From: Pseudomonas sp. MYb60
GTDB taxonomy: Bacteria > Pseudomonadota > Gammaproteobacteria > Pseudomonadales > Pseudomonadaceae
Assembly: GCF_002979555.1 (NCBI RefSeq)
Contig: NZ_PCOZ01000009.1
Location: 1-64,000 of the forward strand
Length of the DNA stretch: 64,000 bases
Direction of reading: 5' to 3'
Shown here: positions 1 to 7,657 of the stretch, piece after piece
Numbering within the stretch: the first letter of the stretch is position 1
How the letters are laid out: each line of letters opens with the position of its first letter
The notes under the pieces: model-generated
Told to the model about the DNA's origin: nothing
What the model saw: only the letters and a program-made list of their open reading frames with translations
Database searches by the model: none
Translations under genes and position numbers: made by a program

Positions 1-411
1 GTAACCGGTCAGTGCAGCCAGCATCTGGCCAGTCTGGTTGTTGTCGCTGTCGATGGCTTGTTTGCCGAGGATCACCAGCTGAGGCTGTTCCTTGTCGACA
101 ACGGCCTTGAGCAGCTTGGCCACGGCCAGGGAGGTCAGGTCGTCGGCGGACTCGACCAGGATGGCGCGGTCGGCACCCAGTGCCAGGGCGGTACGCAGTT
201 GCTCCTGGGCAGTGGTCGGGCCGATGGAAACCACGACGATCTCAGTCGCCACGCCTTTCTCTTTCAGGCGTACAGCTTCTTCCACGGCGATTTCACAGAA
301 AGGGTTCATCGACATCTTGACGTTAGCAAGATCGACGCCGGAATTGTCCGCCTTGACGCGAACTTTCACGTTGTAGTCGACCACCCGCTTGATGGCTACC
401 AGGACTTTCAT
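1..411 (-). CDS. etfB: Electron transfer flavoprotein beta subunit (3'-truncated by window edge)
   Basis: EtfB forms a heterodimer with EtfA and carries electrons from acyl-CoA dehydrogenases to ETF:ubiquinone oxidoreductase in the cytoplasm. The 137 visible codons begin at the ATG at 409-411 with MKVLVAIKRVVDYNVKVRVK. They include the family blocks NPFCEIAVEEAVRLKEKG and GKQAIDSDNNQTGQMLA, which match pseudomonad EtfB closely. Roughly 110 C-terminal residues lie beyond the left edge. It follows the CoA-transferase gene by 59 nt on the same strand. It looks like the housekeeping copy rather than a dedicated paralogue, but it would serve the acyl-CoA dehydrogenase encoded a few kb away. Confidence 0.95.
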   Translation of the reverse strand, partial: MKVLVAIKRVVDYNVKVRVKADNSGVDLANVKMSMNPFCEIAVEEAVRLKEKGVATEIVVVSIGPTTAQEQLRTALALGADRAILVESADDLTSLAVAKLLKAVVDKEQPQLVILGKQAIDSDNNQTGQMLAALTGY

Positions 412-470
412 GAATAACTCCATAGCAACTTAGTGAACCCGATATGCCACCGGCATACCGGGAAAAAAGA

Positions 471-1709
471 TCAGTGCTCGCCCAGTTGCTCGATCACGCC
501 ACTGGCCTTCAACTGCGCCAATCGCTCGTCATCCAGCCCGAGCTGACGCTTGAGCACTTCATCCGTGTGCTCACCCAGCATCGGCGCCGGGCGCAGGTAC
601 TCCACCGGTGTGCCGGACATCTTGATCGGGCTGCCGACTGTCACGAAGTCCGCTTTTAAGGGATGTGGAATTGTCACCAGCATATTGCGCGCCTTGACCT
701 GAGGTTCATCCAGGGCCTGGGCGATACTGTTGATCGCGCCGATAGGCACGCCACGCGGATGGACTCGATCAATCCACTCCTGCGCACGCCCCTCGATGAA
801 GTGCCCTGACAAGATCTCAATGATCGCTTCGCGATTGGCCACACGGTCGGCATTACGCGTAAAGCGTGGGTCCGCCGGCAGATGCCCAAGGCCGATGGCG
901 TCGCACAGTGCGACAAATTGCGAGTCATTGCCGCAGGCGATGATGAAGTCCTGGTCGCTGGCACGAAACACCTGATACGGCACGATATTGGCGTGAGCAT
1001 TGCCGTAGCGCCCTGGTGGTTTGCCCGAAGCCAGATAGTTCTGACTCTGATTGCACAAGGTAGCGACCTGCACGTCCAGCAGCGCCATATCGATGTGTTG
1101 ACCGACACCGGTTTTTTCCCGGCTGAGCAAAGCCGCCTGGATGGCAACCGTGGAATAAAGGCCGGTCATCAGATCGGAGAAGGCTACGCCAACCTTCTGG
1201 GGGCCACCGCCAGGCAAGTCATCACGCTCACCGGTAATACTCATCAGCCCGCCAATGCCCTGCACAATGAAGTCGTAACCCGGTTCGGCCGCGCGCGGGC
1301 CAGTCTGCCCAAAGCCTGTCACGGAGCAGTACACCAGCCGAGGGTTCAACTGCGACAGCGAGGCATAATCCAACCCGTATTTGGCCAGGGATCCCGCCTT
1401 GTAGTTCTCGATCAGCACATCACAGTCGGTCGCCAACGCTCGCACCAATTCCTGCCCTTGCGGGCTGGCCAGGTTCAGCGCGACGGATAACTTGCCGCGA
1501 TTGGTCGATTGGTAATACGAGGCTTCAGAGGTCAACTCATCGCTCTGGCCTTTCATCCAGGGCGGGCCCCAACCACGGGTATCGTCGCCCACGCCCGGCC
1601 GTTCGACCTTGATCACTTCTGCGCCCAGATCGGCCAGTGTTTGCCCGCACCAGGGGCCGGCAAGCACACGGCTCAAGTCGAGTACGCGGTATCCAGTCAA
1701 AGCACCCAT
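471..1709 (-). CDS. CaiB/BaiF family (class III) CoA-transferase
   Basis: Class III CoA-transferases move CoA between an acyl-CoA and a free carboxylate. Here the likely role is to activate the growth substrate, probably with succinyl-CoA or another pathway intermediate as donor. The 412-aa length is typical. The N-terminal block RVLDLSRVLAGPWCGQTLAD and the motif around LGAEVIKVE are diagnostic. The Asp near residue 179 (VGVAFSDLMTGLY) fits the position of the catalytic aspartate that forms the acyl anhydride. The ATG at 1707-1709 has an AAGGTGA ribosome site. It is the last gene of the minus-strand operon, 24 nt after the thiolase. Acceptor and donor cannot be read from sequence. Confidence 0.9.
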   Translation of the reverse strand: MGALTGYRVLDLSRVLAGPWCGQTLADLGAEVIKVERPGVGDDTRGWGPPWMKGQSDELTSEASYYQSTNRGKLSVALNLASPQGQELVRALATDCDVLIENYKAGSLAKYGLDYASLSQLNPRLVYCSVTGFGQTGPRAAEPGYDFIVQGIGGLMSITGERDDLPGGGPQKVGVAFSDLMTGLYSTVAIQAALLSREKTGVGQHIDMALLDVQVATLCNQSQNYLASGKPPGRYGNAHANIVPYQVFRASDQDFIIACGNDSQFVALCDAIGLGHLPADPRFTRNADRVANREAIIEILSGHFIEGRAQEWIDRVHPRGVPIGAINSIAQALDEPQVKARNMLVTIPHPLKADFVTVGSPIKMSGTPVEYLRPAPMLGEHTDEVLKRQLGLDDERLAQLKASGVIEQLGEH

Positions 1710-1733
1710 GTTATTTCACCTTTGCTTGAGCGA

Positions 1734-2936
1734 TTACACACGCTCGATGACCATCGCCAGCCCTTGGCCGACCCCGATACACAGACTCACCACGGCATAG
1801 CGCTTACCGCTGCGCTGCAAGGCTCGCGCAGCGCTCAGCGCCAGACGCGCACCGGAGGCGCCCAAGGGGTGACCCACCGCAATCGCGCCGCCATTGGGGT
1901 TGACGCGAGGATCGTCAAACGCCACGCCGAGCCCTTTGAGGCAACCCAGCACCTGGCTGGCAAATGCTTCGTTGATTTCGATGATGTCCATGTCCGCCAA
2001 CGTCAGATCAGCGCGGGCCAGTGCTTTATTGATTGCCTCCACCGGGCCCACGCCCATGATACGAGGGGCGACACCGGCAGCCGCGCTCGACAGGATACGC
2101 ACCATGGGCACCAAACCATGGCGCTCGCCGGCCGCACGCGTGCCGATCAACAACGCTGCCGCGCCGTCGTTAACACCGGATGCATTACCGGCGGTGACTA
2201 CACCCCCCTCGTGCAGAGGACGCAGACGGCTCAAGGCCGCGAGGTCAGATTGCGGGCGTGGGTGTTCGTCGTGCTCCACAAGGTTGGGTGGTGTTTTACG
2301 GCCAGTGGGCACACTGACAGCCAGTATTTCGTCGTCGAAGAACCCGCTTGCCCGCGCGGCTTCGTAATTGGCCTGCGAGCGGGCTGCGAAGACGTCAGCC
2401 TGTTCACGGTTGATGCCATATTCCTGCGCCACGTTGTCGCCGGTCTGCGGCATGGTGTCGTTGCCAAACTCCGCCACAATTTTCGGATTCGGGAAACGCG
2501 CGCCGATGGTGCTGTCGTAGACGGTAAAATCCCGGCTGTAGGCCGCCTCGGCTTTGGCCATGACGAAGGGCGCGCGCGACATGCTCTCCACCCCACCCGC
2601 CACAAACAGTTCGCCTTCTTGGCAACTGACTGCGCGTGCGGCGTCAATCACTGCTGCCAGCCCGCTGGCGCACAGGCGGTTGATCGTCTGCCCAGGCACA
2701 GTCACGGGCAGCCCGGCAAGCAGCGCCGCGTGACGTGCAATATTGCGGCTGTCCTCACCGGCCTGATTGGTATTGCCGAGAATCACGTCCTCAATAGCGT
2801 CGCCAGGGATGGCATTGCGCGCGAGCAGTTCCCGAATCACGTGAGCCGCGAGGTCGTCAGGCCGTACCGGCGCGAGTGCGCCCGCATGGCGACCGAAAGG
2901 CGTACGTAACCCCGCAAAAATATAAGCATCGAGCAT
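1734..2936 (-). CDS. Acetyl-CoA acyltransferase, beta-ketoadipyl-CoA thiolase-like (PcaF/PaaE type)
   Basis: This thiolase cleaves a 3-oxoacyl-CoA to acetyl-CoA and a shortened acyl-CoA. All active-site blocks are present: the nucleophile Cys89 in INRLCASG, NEAFASQ, the His motif GHPLGASGARL and the second Cys in SLCIGVGQG. The 400-aa length and segments such as GVESMSRAPFVMAKAE and TAGNASGVNDGAAALL resemble PcaF and PaaE, which release succinyl-CoA from 3-oxoadipyl-CoA. A fatty-acid FadA role is less likely. The ATG is preceded by AGGA at good spacing. It lies 24 nt after the hydroxyacyl-CoA dehydrogenase gene in the same operon. The thiolase family is certain; the exact substrate is inferred. 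Confidence 0.92.
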   Translation of the reverse strand: MLDAYIFAGLRTPFGRHAGALAPVRPDDLAAHVIRELLARNAIPGDAIEDVILGNTNQAGEDSRNIARHAALLAGLPVTVPGQTINRLCASGLAAVIDAARAVSCQEGELFVAGGVESMSRAPFVMAKAEAAYSRDFTVYDSTIGARFPNPKIVAEFGNDTMPQTGDNVAQEYGINREQADVFAARSQANYEAARASGFFDDEILAVSVPTGRKTPPNLVEHDEHPRPQSDLAALSRLRPLHEGGVVTAGNASGVNDGAAALLIGTRAAGERHGLVPMVRILSSAAAGVAPRIMGVGPVEAINKALARADLTLADMDIIEINEAFASQVLGCLKGLGVAFDDPRVNPNGGAIAVGHPLGASGARLALSAARALQRSGKRYAVVSLCIGVGQGLAMVIERV

Positions 2937-2960
2937 GGCAGTTTCCTAAGCGTTGAAAGA

Positions 2961-4490
2961 TCAGGTCAATGTCGGTTCTGGATGGCACAGCGATAAGCCC
3001 AGGGCTGCGCGACGGCGCAACCACGGGCCGGGCCGATAACGCGGGTCTCCGGTCAATTCGGTCATGCGTTCGAGGATGGTCAGCAAACGCTGCGCGCCTA
3101 CGCTGTCGCCCCAGGCCAGCGGGCCCTGCGGATAACCCAGCCCACGGCGCACGCCCTCGTCCAGGTCTTCAACGCTGGCAATGCGCTGCTGGACGATGTC
3201 GCCCGCCAGGTTGACGATAAGCGCCAGTACGCGCTGAGCGACGAACCCGACGCTGTCATTGATCACACTCACGCCCACACCGTCGCGAGCCAGCAATGCA
3301 TGCGCGGCGTGGCGCATATCGGTGCGGGTCGCCGGTGTAACCATCAGCGTGCGGTAGCGCGTGCAATCCAACAGCGGGTCAATACAGACCGTGCGCGTCG
3401 GGTCTACGCCAAAACGTTGGGCCGCGCTTGTAGCGTCGACACCATAAGGAGCCAACAAGCAAAGCGCAGCGTCGGAAGGTGCGCTGCCCTGCTCTACCTG
3501 GGCACCCAGTCGCTCCAGCATCGTATTGAGGCTGACAAGATCGGCATCGTTTTCAGCCCCCAACCACACCGGTGGCATAGCCTCCACGACTGGCACGGAC
3601 TGAGGTTGCGGCGCGTCGACCATTTGGCCATTGGCATAGCGGTAGAACCCACGCCCAACCTTACGTCCCACATAGCCAGCCTCAAGCATCTGACGGGTCA
3701 GCGCGGCAGGACGATAACGGGGCTCCTGGTAGAACTGGTTATAAATAGACTCGATCACCGGGTGGGAGACATCCAGCGCCGTCAGGTCGAACAACTCCAG
3801 CGGGCCCATGCGAAAACCCAGGCCTTCACGCAGAATGCGATCAATCTCGGCGGGCTCGGCGACGCCTTCCTTGAGGATCTGCAAGGGCTCGGTGCTGTAA
3901 GCGCGCCCTGCGTGATTGATGATAAAGCCAGGGGTGTCTTTTGCGCGGATCCCGCGGTGCCCCATCCGCTTGGCCAATGCCTGCAGGCTGTCACCGACGC
4001 GAGGGTCACTGGCCAGGCCATCAATGACCTCCACCACTTTCATCAGCGGCACCGGATTGAAAAAGTGAAACCCCGCCACACGTTCAGGCTTGCTGCACTC
4101 GCGAGCGATACTGGTAACCGACAGTGAGGACGTATTGGTGGCAAGAATACAGTCGTCACGAACGACGGCCTCAAGCTGGGCAAGCAAGGCTTGCTTGGCA
4201 TCGAGGCGTTCGATGATGGCTTCGACCACCAGGTCAACGTCGCTGAGATCAGTCAATGCGCTGGCAACACGCACGCGCTCAAGGGTTGCCTGGGCATCAC
4301 TGGCCGGTATTTTGCCTTTGGCGACCAACTTGTCGAAGGTCTGGTGCAGGTTTTCGCGAGCGGTCTGCGCGGCGCCTTCACGGTTGTCGAACAGCAGGAC
4401 CTCTACACCGGCCTGGGCCGCAATCTGGGCAATACCCGTACCCATCACACCCGCACCAACAACAGCCATACGGTTGATTTCATGTGCCAC
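2961..4490 (-). CDS. 3-hydroxyacyl-CoA dehydrogenase (PaaC/PaaH-like)
   Basis: It oxidises a 3-hydroxyacyl-CoA to the 3-oxoacyl-CoA with NAD+. The Rossmann loop GAGVMGTGIAQIAAQAG lies at about residues 12-28, and the HAD signature FHFFNPVPLMKVVEVI carries the catalytic His. At 509 aa it is longer than single-domain FadB2-type enzymes. It has a second C-terminal 3HCDH helical domain (about residues 407-495), as in PaaC/PaaH of phenylacetate degradation. The start is a GTG at 4488-4490, chosen because AGGAG lies 8 nt upstream and because it begins 3 nt after the hydratase stop. It is the second gene of the minus-strand operon. Confidence 0.92.
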   Translation of the reverse strand: MAHEINRMAVVGAGVMGTGIAQIAAQAGVEVLLFDNREGAAQTARENLHQTFDKLVAKGKIPASDAQATLERVRVASALTDLSDVDLVVEAIIERLDAKQALLAQLEAVVRDDCILATNTSSLSVTSIARECSKPERVAGFHFFNPVPLMKVVEVIDGLASDPRVGDSLQALAKRMGHRGIRAKDTPGFIINHAGRAYSTEPLQILKEGVAEPAEIDRILREGLGFRMGPLELFDLTALDVSHPVIESIYNQFYQEPRYRPAALTRQMLEAGYVGRKVGRGFYRYANGQMVDAPQPQSVPVVEAMPPVWLGAENDADLVSLNTMLERLGAQVEQGSAPSDAALCLLAPYGVDATSAAQRFGVDPTRTVCIDPLLDCTRYRTLMVTPATRTDMRHAAHALLARDGVGVSVINDSVGFVAQRVLALIVNLAGDIVQQRIASVEDLDEGVRRGLGYPQGPLAWGDSVGAQRLLTILERMTELTGDPRYRPGPWLRRRAALGLSLCHPEPTLT

Positions 4491-4493
4491 GGC

Positions 4494-5279
4494 TCATTCT
4501 CCTGTGAAGGTTGCTTTGCGTTTCTCAAGGAACGCGTTGGCGCCTTCCTTTTGATCCCTGGAATCAAACAGCAATTGAAACGCTTTGCGCTCCAACGCCA
4601 GTGCGCTTTCCAGAGGCAGGTCGGCACCGAGCAGCATGACTTCTTTGATCTGCGCGACGGCCAGCGGCGGCAACGCGGCTATTTGCGCTGCCAGTTCGAG
4701 GGCTCGGGGCAGTGTGAGCTCGTCACTGACCACTTCGCTGACCATGCCCATGGCGAGTGCCTCGGGCGCGGGCACCAGGCATCCCGTCAGGGCTATTCGC
4801 ATCGCTTGGAATTTGCCGACTGCGCGGATAAGCCGTTGAGTGCCACCGGCTCCGGGCATCAGGCCAAGTTTGACCTCGGGCTGGCCGAAGCGCGCCGATT
4901 GGCCGGCAACAATGATGTCGCAGTGCATAGCCAATTCGCAGCCGCCGCCCAAGGCGAACCCATTGACTGCGGCGATGATCGGTTTGGGACAGCGAGCGAT
5001 AGCCTCCCACAGCAGTTCCGTGTGGCGAAGATACATCTCGACAGGGCTGGCCTGAGCAAACTCGCGAATGTCAGCCCCAGCGACGAAGCACTGCTCACCG
5101 CCAGTGAGGACGATTGAACGCACGCTGTCATTTCCGGCCAAGGCGCGGAAGATGTCGGCGAGCTGCGTGCGTACGGCGCCGTTAAGGGCGTTCTTGACTT
5201 CGGGCCTCTCAATGCGCACGACTGCGACGGCATCGTCTTGTACGTGAAGGTGCACGACGGGCTCTTGATGGGAGTTCAT
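4494..5279 (-). CDS. Enoyl-CoA hydratase/isomerase family (PaaF-like)
   Basis: A crotonase-fold enzyme of 261 aa that hydrates a 2-enoyl-CoA to the 3-hydroxyacyl-CoA. The oxyanion-hole segments VAGADIREF and NGFALGGGCELAMHCDI are clear. Both general acid/base glutamates are in place (Glu115 in GGGCELAMH and Glu135 in FGQPEVKLGLMPGAGG), so true hydratase activity is expected. It is the first gene of the minus-strand operon, which continues into the dehydrogenase after 3 nt. The ATG has AGAGG upstream. A perfect 7-3-7 palindrome lies 18 nt before the start codon and probably controls the operon through the divergent IclR gene. Confidence 0.93.
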   Translation of the reverse strand: MNSHQEPVVHLHVQDDAVAVVRIERPEVKNALNGAVRTQLADIFRALAGNDSVRSIVLTGGEQCFVAGADIREFAQASPVEMYLRHTELLWEAIARCPKPIIAAVNGFALGGGCELAMHCDIIVAGQSARFGQPEVKLGLMPGAGGTQRLIRAVGKFQAMRIALTGCLVPAPEALAMGMVSEVVSDELTLPRALELAAQIAALPPLAVAQIKEVMLLGADLPLESALALERKAFQLLFDSRDQKEGANAFLEKRKATFTGE

Positions 5280-5296
5280 ATCGACCTCTTATTATT

Positions 5297-5313
5297 GTTT
5301 CGCTAGGCGAAAC
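5297..5313. promoter_or_regulatory. Candidate IclR operator, copy 1
   Basis: GTTTCGCTAGGCGAAAC is a perfect 7-3-7 inverted repeat lying 18 nt upstream of the hydratase start. The core TTTCGCnnnnCGAAA recurs at 5459-5473, before the IclR gene, with 12 of 15 bases identical. Binding by the divergent IclR protein is inferred. Confidence 0.6.
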
Positions 5314-5458
5314 TGGATTCCATATTTACTATCAATCATAGGTAACCTCATAAAGACCTGTAAACCAAAAAAGAAAAAACATGCTTAAAGCCCTTATATC
5401 AATGGCAATTATGAGCAATAGATAAGTGAGTTGGTTTTTAACACGCCAGCGAATATAA

Positions 5459-5473
5459 TTTCGCCTGACGAAA
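5459..5473. promoter_or_regulatory. Candidate IclR operator, copy 2
   Basis: TTTCGCCTGACGAAA is an imperfect copy of the palindrome at 5298-5312. It lies 43 nt upstream of the IclR start codon. The whole 237-bp divergent gap between the two genes is AT-rich and holds no gene; the paired sites are its main structure. Confidence 0.55.
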
Positions 5474-5516
5474 CCACGTTTTATTTTCTTGCATTTTTTT
5501 AAAGTGAGGTTCTACC

Positions 5517-6383
5517 ATGGCTCGCATCAAGGCAGATCAACAGGTCGCCAGCACGACAACGGGAGCGGATGAAATCGGGTTACTGAAGATGGGCATGCTC
5601 GACCCCGCCAGCGCGTTGAGCGACGACGAAAACAGCGGCCAGTTCGTAACGGCGCTGGCTCGCGGGTTGGAGTTGATGCGCTGTTTTACTCCGCGCGACA
5701 ACGTGCTGGGTAATCAGGAACTGGCACGCATGACGGGCCTGCCCAAGCCGACTGTGACTCGCCTGACCAATACGTTGATGCGTTTAGGCTGCCTGAAACG
5801 AGAAGTGCATTCCGGCAAGTATCAGCTGGATGTTGGGGTGTTGGGTTTTGGCTACGCGATGCTGTCGAACCTGGCGATTCGCACGGTAGCCCATCCGTTG
5901 ATGGAAGAGTTGGCCAACCATGCGCAGGCAGCTGTCGCGATGGCATCCCGCGATCGCCTGCAGATGGTGTACCTGGACGTGGTTCAGGGTCAGGGCAACA
6001 TGACCATGCGCCGTCAGACCGGCAGTTACTTGCCACTGGCACAGAGTTCGGTTGGCCGCGCGTGCCTGGCGGCAATGCCTGAAACCGAGCGGGAGTTTTT
6101 GCTTGATCACATCCGCCAGCGTGAATCGGAGCAGTGGCCAACCATTCGCAAGGGGCTGGACCGAGCATTCAGGGATTACGCCGACTATGGCTTTTGCTTG
6201 TCGATCGGCGAGTGGCATCGCGACGTGAACTCGGTGGCGGTACCGCTGCTGCACCCGCAGTACGGGTTGCTGACCTTCAACTGCGGCGGACCGAGCTTTC
6301 AACTGCCGCGCGAACGACTGATGGACGATATCGGGCCGCGCCTGATCAACATGGTTAACAACATTGGTGCCGCTGCTCGCTGA
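5517..6383 (+). CDS. IclR family transcriptional regulator
   Basis: A 288-aa cytoplasmic regulator. After a ~45-residue N-terminal extension comes a winged helix-turn-helix at about residues 48-105, including NQELARMTGLPKPTVTRLTN. The IclR effector-binding domain follows (about 115-285), with the typical SVGRACLAAMPETEREFLL segment. The ATG has a GTGAGG ribosome site. It is transcribed away from the hydratase operon and towards the acyl-CoA dehydrogenase and permease. This is the usual arrangement of a pathway-specific regulator of aromatic or organic-acid catabolism (PcaR, PcaU, PobR types). Whether it activates or represses, and its ligand, are unknown. Confidence 0.92.
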   Translation: MARIKADQQVASTTTGADEIGLLKMGMLDPASALSDDENSGQFVTALARGLELMRCFTPRDNVLGNQELARMTGLPKPTVTRLTNTLMRLGCLKREVHSGKYQLDVGVLGFGYAMLSNLAIRTVAHPLMEELANHAQAAVAMASRDRLQMVYLDVVQGQGNMTMRRQTGSYLPLAQSSVGRACLAAMPETEREFLLDHIRQRESEQWPTIRKGLDRAFRDYADYGFCLSIGEWHRDVNSVAVPLLHPQYGLLTFNCGGPSFQLPRERLMDDIGPRLINMVNNIGAAAR

Positions 6384-6416
6384 CGCAACGGAGTAACGGC
6401 GCCCTGATAAAACAAC

Positions 6417-6432
6417 CGCTCGCCTGCGAGCG
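6417..6432 (+). other. Short perfect hairpin before the acyl-CoA dehydrogenase
   Basis: CGCTCG-CCTG-CGAGCG is a perfect 6-bp stem with a 4-nt loop between the IclR stop and the AGGAG ribosome site at 6435-6439. It has no T-run, so it is not a classical terminator. It could stabilise the downstream mRNA end or modulate expression. Confidence 0.35.
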
Positions 6433-6444
6433 TTAGGAGCGCAC

Positions 6445-7599
6445 ATGATCCGTGATACCGAAACCCTGCAGATTCTGTTGGACTCACTTCGCCAATTTGT
6501 CGGTGAAGTGCTGATTCCTCGCGAAAATGAGGTGGCTGACACCGACGCGATCCCCCAGGACATCGTCGAGCATATGCGAGCCATGGGGCTGTTTGGCCTG
6601 ACGCTGCCGGAAGAGTTTGGCGGGCTGGGCGTGACGATGGAGGAAGAGGTGAATATCGCCTTTGAGCTGGGGCGCACCTCCCCGGCCTTTCGCTCGTATA
6701 TCGGCACCAACAACGGGATTGGCTCCATCGGTATTCTCCTGGATGGCACCGCGGAGCAGAAACAGCACTACCTGCCCAAGCTTGCCAGCGGCGAGCTGCT
6801 CAGCTCCTTCTGCCTGACAGAGCCCGATGCCGGCTCTGATGCCGCCTCGCTCAAGACCACTGCCGTACGGGATGGCGACAGTTACATCCTCAATGGCACC
6901 AAGCGATTCATCACCAACGCGCCCCACGCCGGCATCTATACCGTGATGGCGCGTACGAGCACTGAGATCAAGGGCGCTGGTGGTATCAGCGCGTTTATCG
7001 TCGAACGCGGCACACCCGGTGTGTCCTTGGGCAAACCCGACCACAAGATGGGTCATAAAGGCGCGCACACCTGTGACGTTATCTTCGAAAACGCTCGTGT
7101 ACCCGCCAGCCAACTGATTGGCGGCGTCGAAGGCGTGGGGTTCAAGACCGCCATGAAAGTCCTCGATAAAGGCCGCCTGCACATTGCGGCCTTGAGCGTG
7201 GGCGCGGCTGAACGGATGCTCGACGATGCTTTGCGTTATGCGCTCGAACGCAAACAATTCGGCAAACCTATCGCCGAGTTCCAACTGATCCAAGCGATGC
7301 TGGCCGACAGCAAGGCAGAAATTTACGCCAGCCGCTGCATGGTCCTCGATGCTGCCCGCAAGCGTGACGATGGCCATAACGTGAGCACCGAAGCCTCCTG
7401 CGCCAAGATGTTCTCAACGGAAATGTGCGGGCGCGTTGCCGATCGCTGCGTGCAGATCCATGGCGGCGCCGGCTACGTCAGTGAATACGCGATTGAGCGT
7501 TTCTACCGCGATGTACGCCTATTTCGCATCTATGAGGGCACTACCCAGATTCAACAGATCGTGATTGCGCGGAACATGATTCGCGCCGCTCAAGGCTAA
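6445..7599 (+). CDS. Acyl-CoA dehydrogenase
   Basis: An FAD enzyme of 384 aa that oxidises an acyl-CoA to the 2-enoyl-CoA and passes electrons to EtfAB. Both family signatures are present: FCLTEPDAGSDAASLKT in the middle domain and QIHGGAGYVSEYAIERFYRD near the C-terminus. The likely catalytic Glu is in RIYEGTTQIQQ. It starts at an ATG with AGGAG six bases upstream, 61 nt after the IclR gene. It supplies the first oxidation step for the hydratase-dehydrogenase-thiolase operon on the other strand. The substrate is not readable from sequence. A short-chain or dicarboxylyl-CoA is inferred from the PcaF-like thiolase. Confidence 0.93.
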   Translation: MIRDTETLQILLDSLRQFVGEVLIPRENEVADTDAIPQDIVEHMRAMGLFGLTLPEEFGGLGVTMEEEVNIAFELGRTSPAFRSYIGTNNGIGSIGILLDGTAEQKQHYLPKLASGELLSSFCLTEPDAGSDAASLKTTAVRDGDSYILNGTKRFITNAPHAGIYTVMARTSTEIKGAGGISAFIVERGTPGVSLGKPDHKMGHKGAHTCDVIFENARVPASQLIGGVEGVGFKTAMKVLDKGRLHIAALSVGAAERMLDDALRYALERKQFGKPIAEFQLIQAMLADSKAEIYASRCMVLDAARKRDDGHNVSTEASCAKMFSTEMCGRVADRCVQIHGGAGYVSEYAIERFYRDVRLFRIYEGTTQIQQIVIARNMIRAAQG

Positions 7600-7657
7600 G
7601 GCACGCCCTTCCCTGTTCTACTCCACCCTAATAAATACAATAAAGGTAAGGCCTTCT

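Noticed and set aside
1509..2909. A 466-aa plus-strand frame over the thiolase and CoA-transferase genes
   Set aside because: It is His/Arg/Gln-rich shadow sequence opposite two clear enzyme genes, with no domain and no ribosome site.
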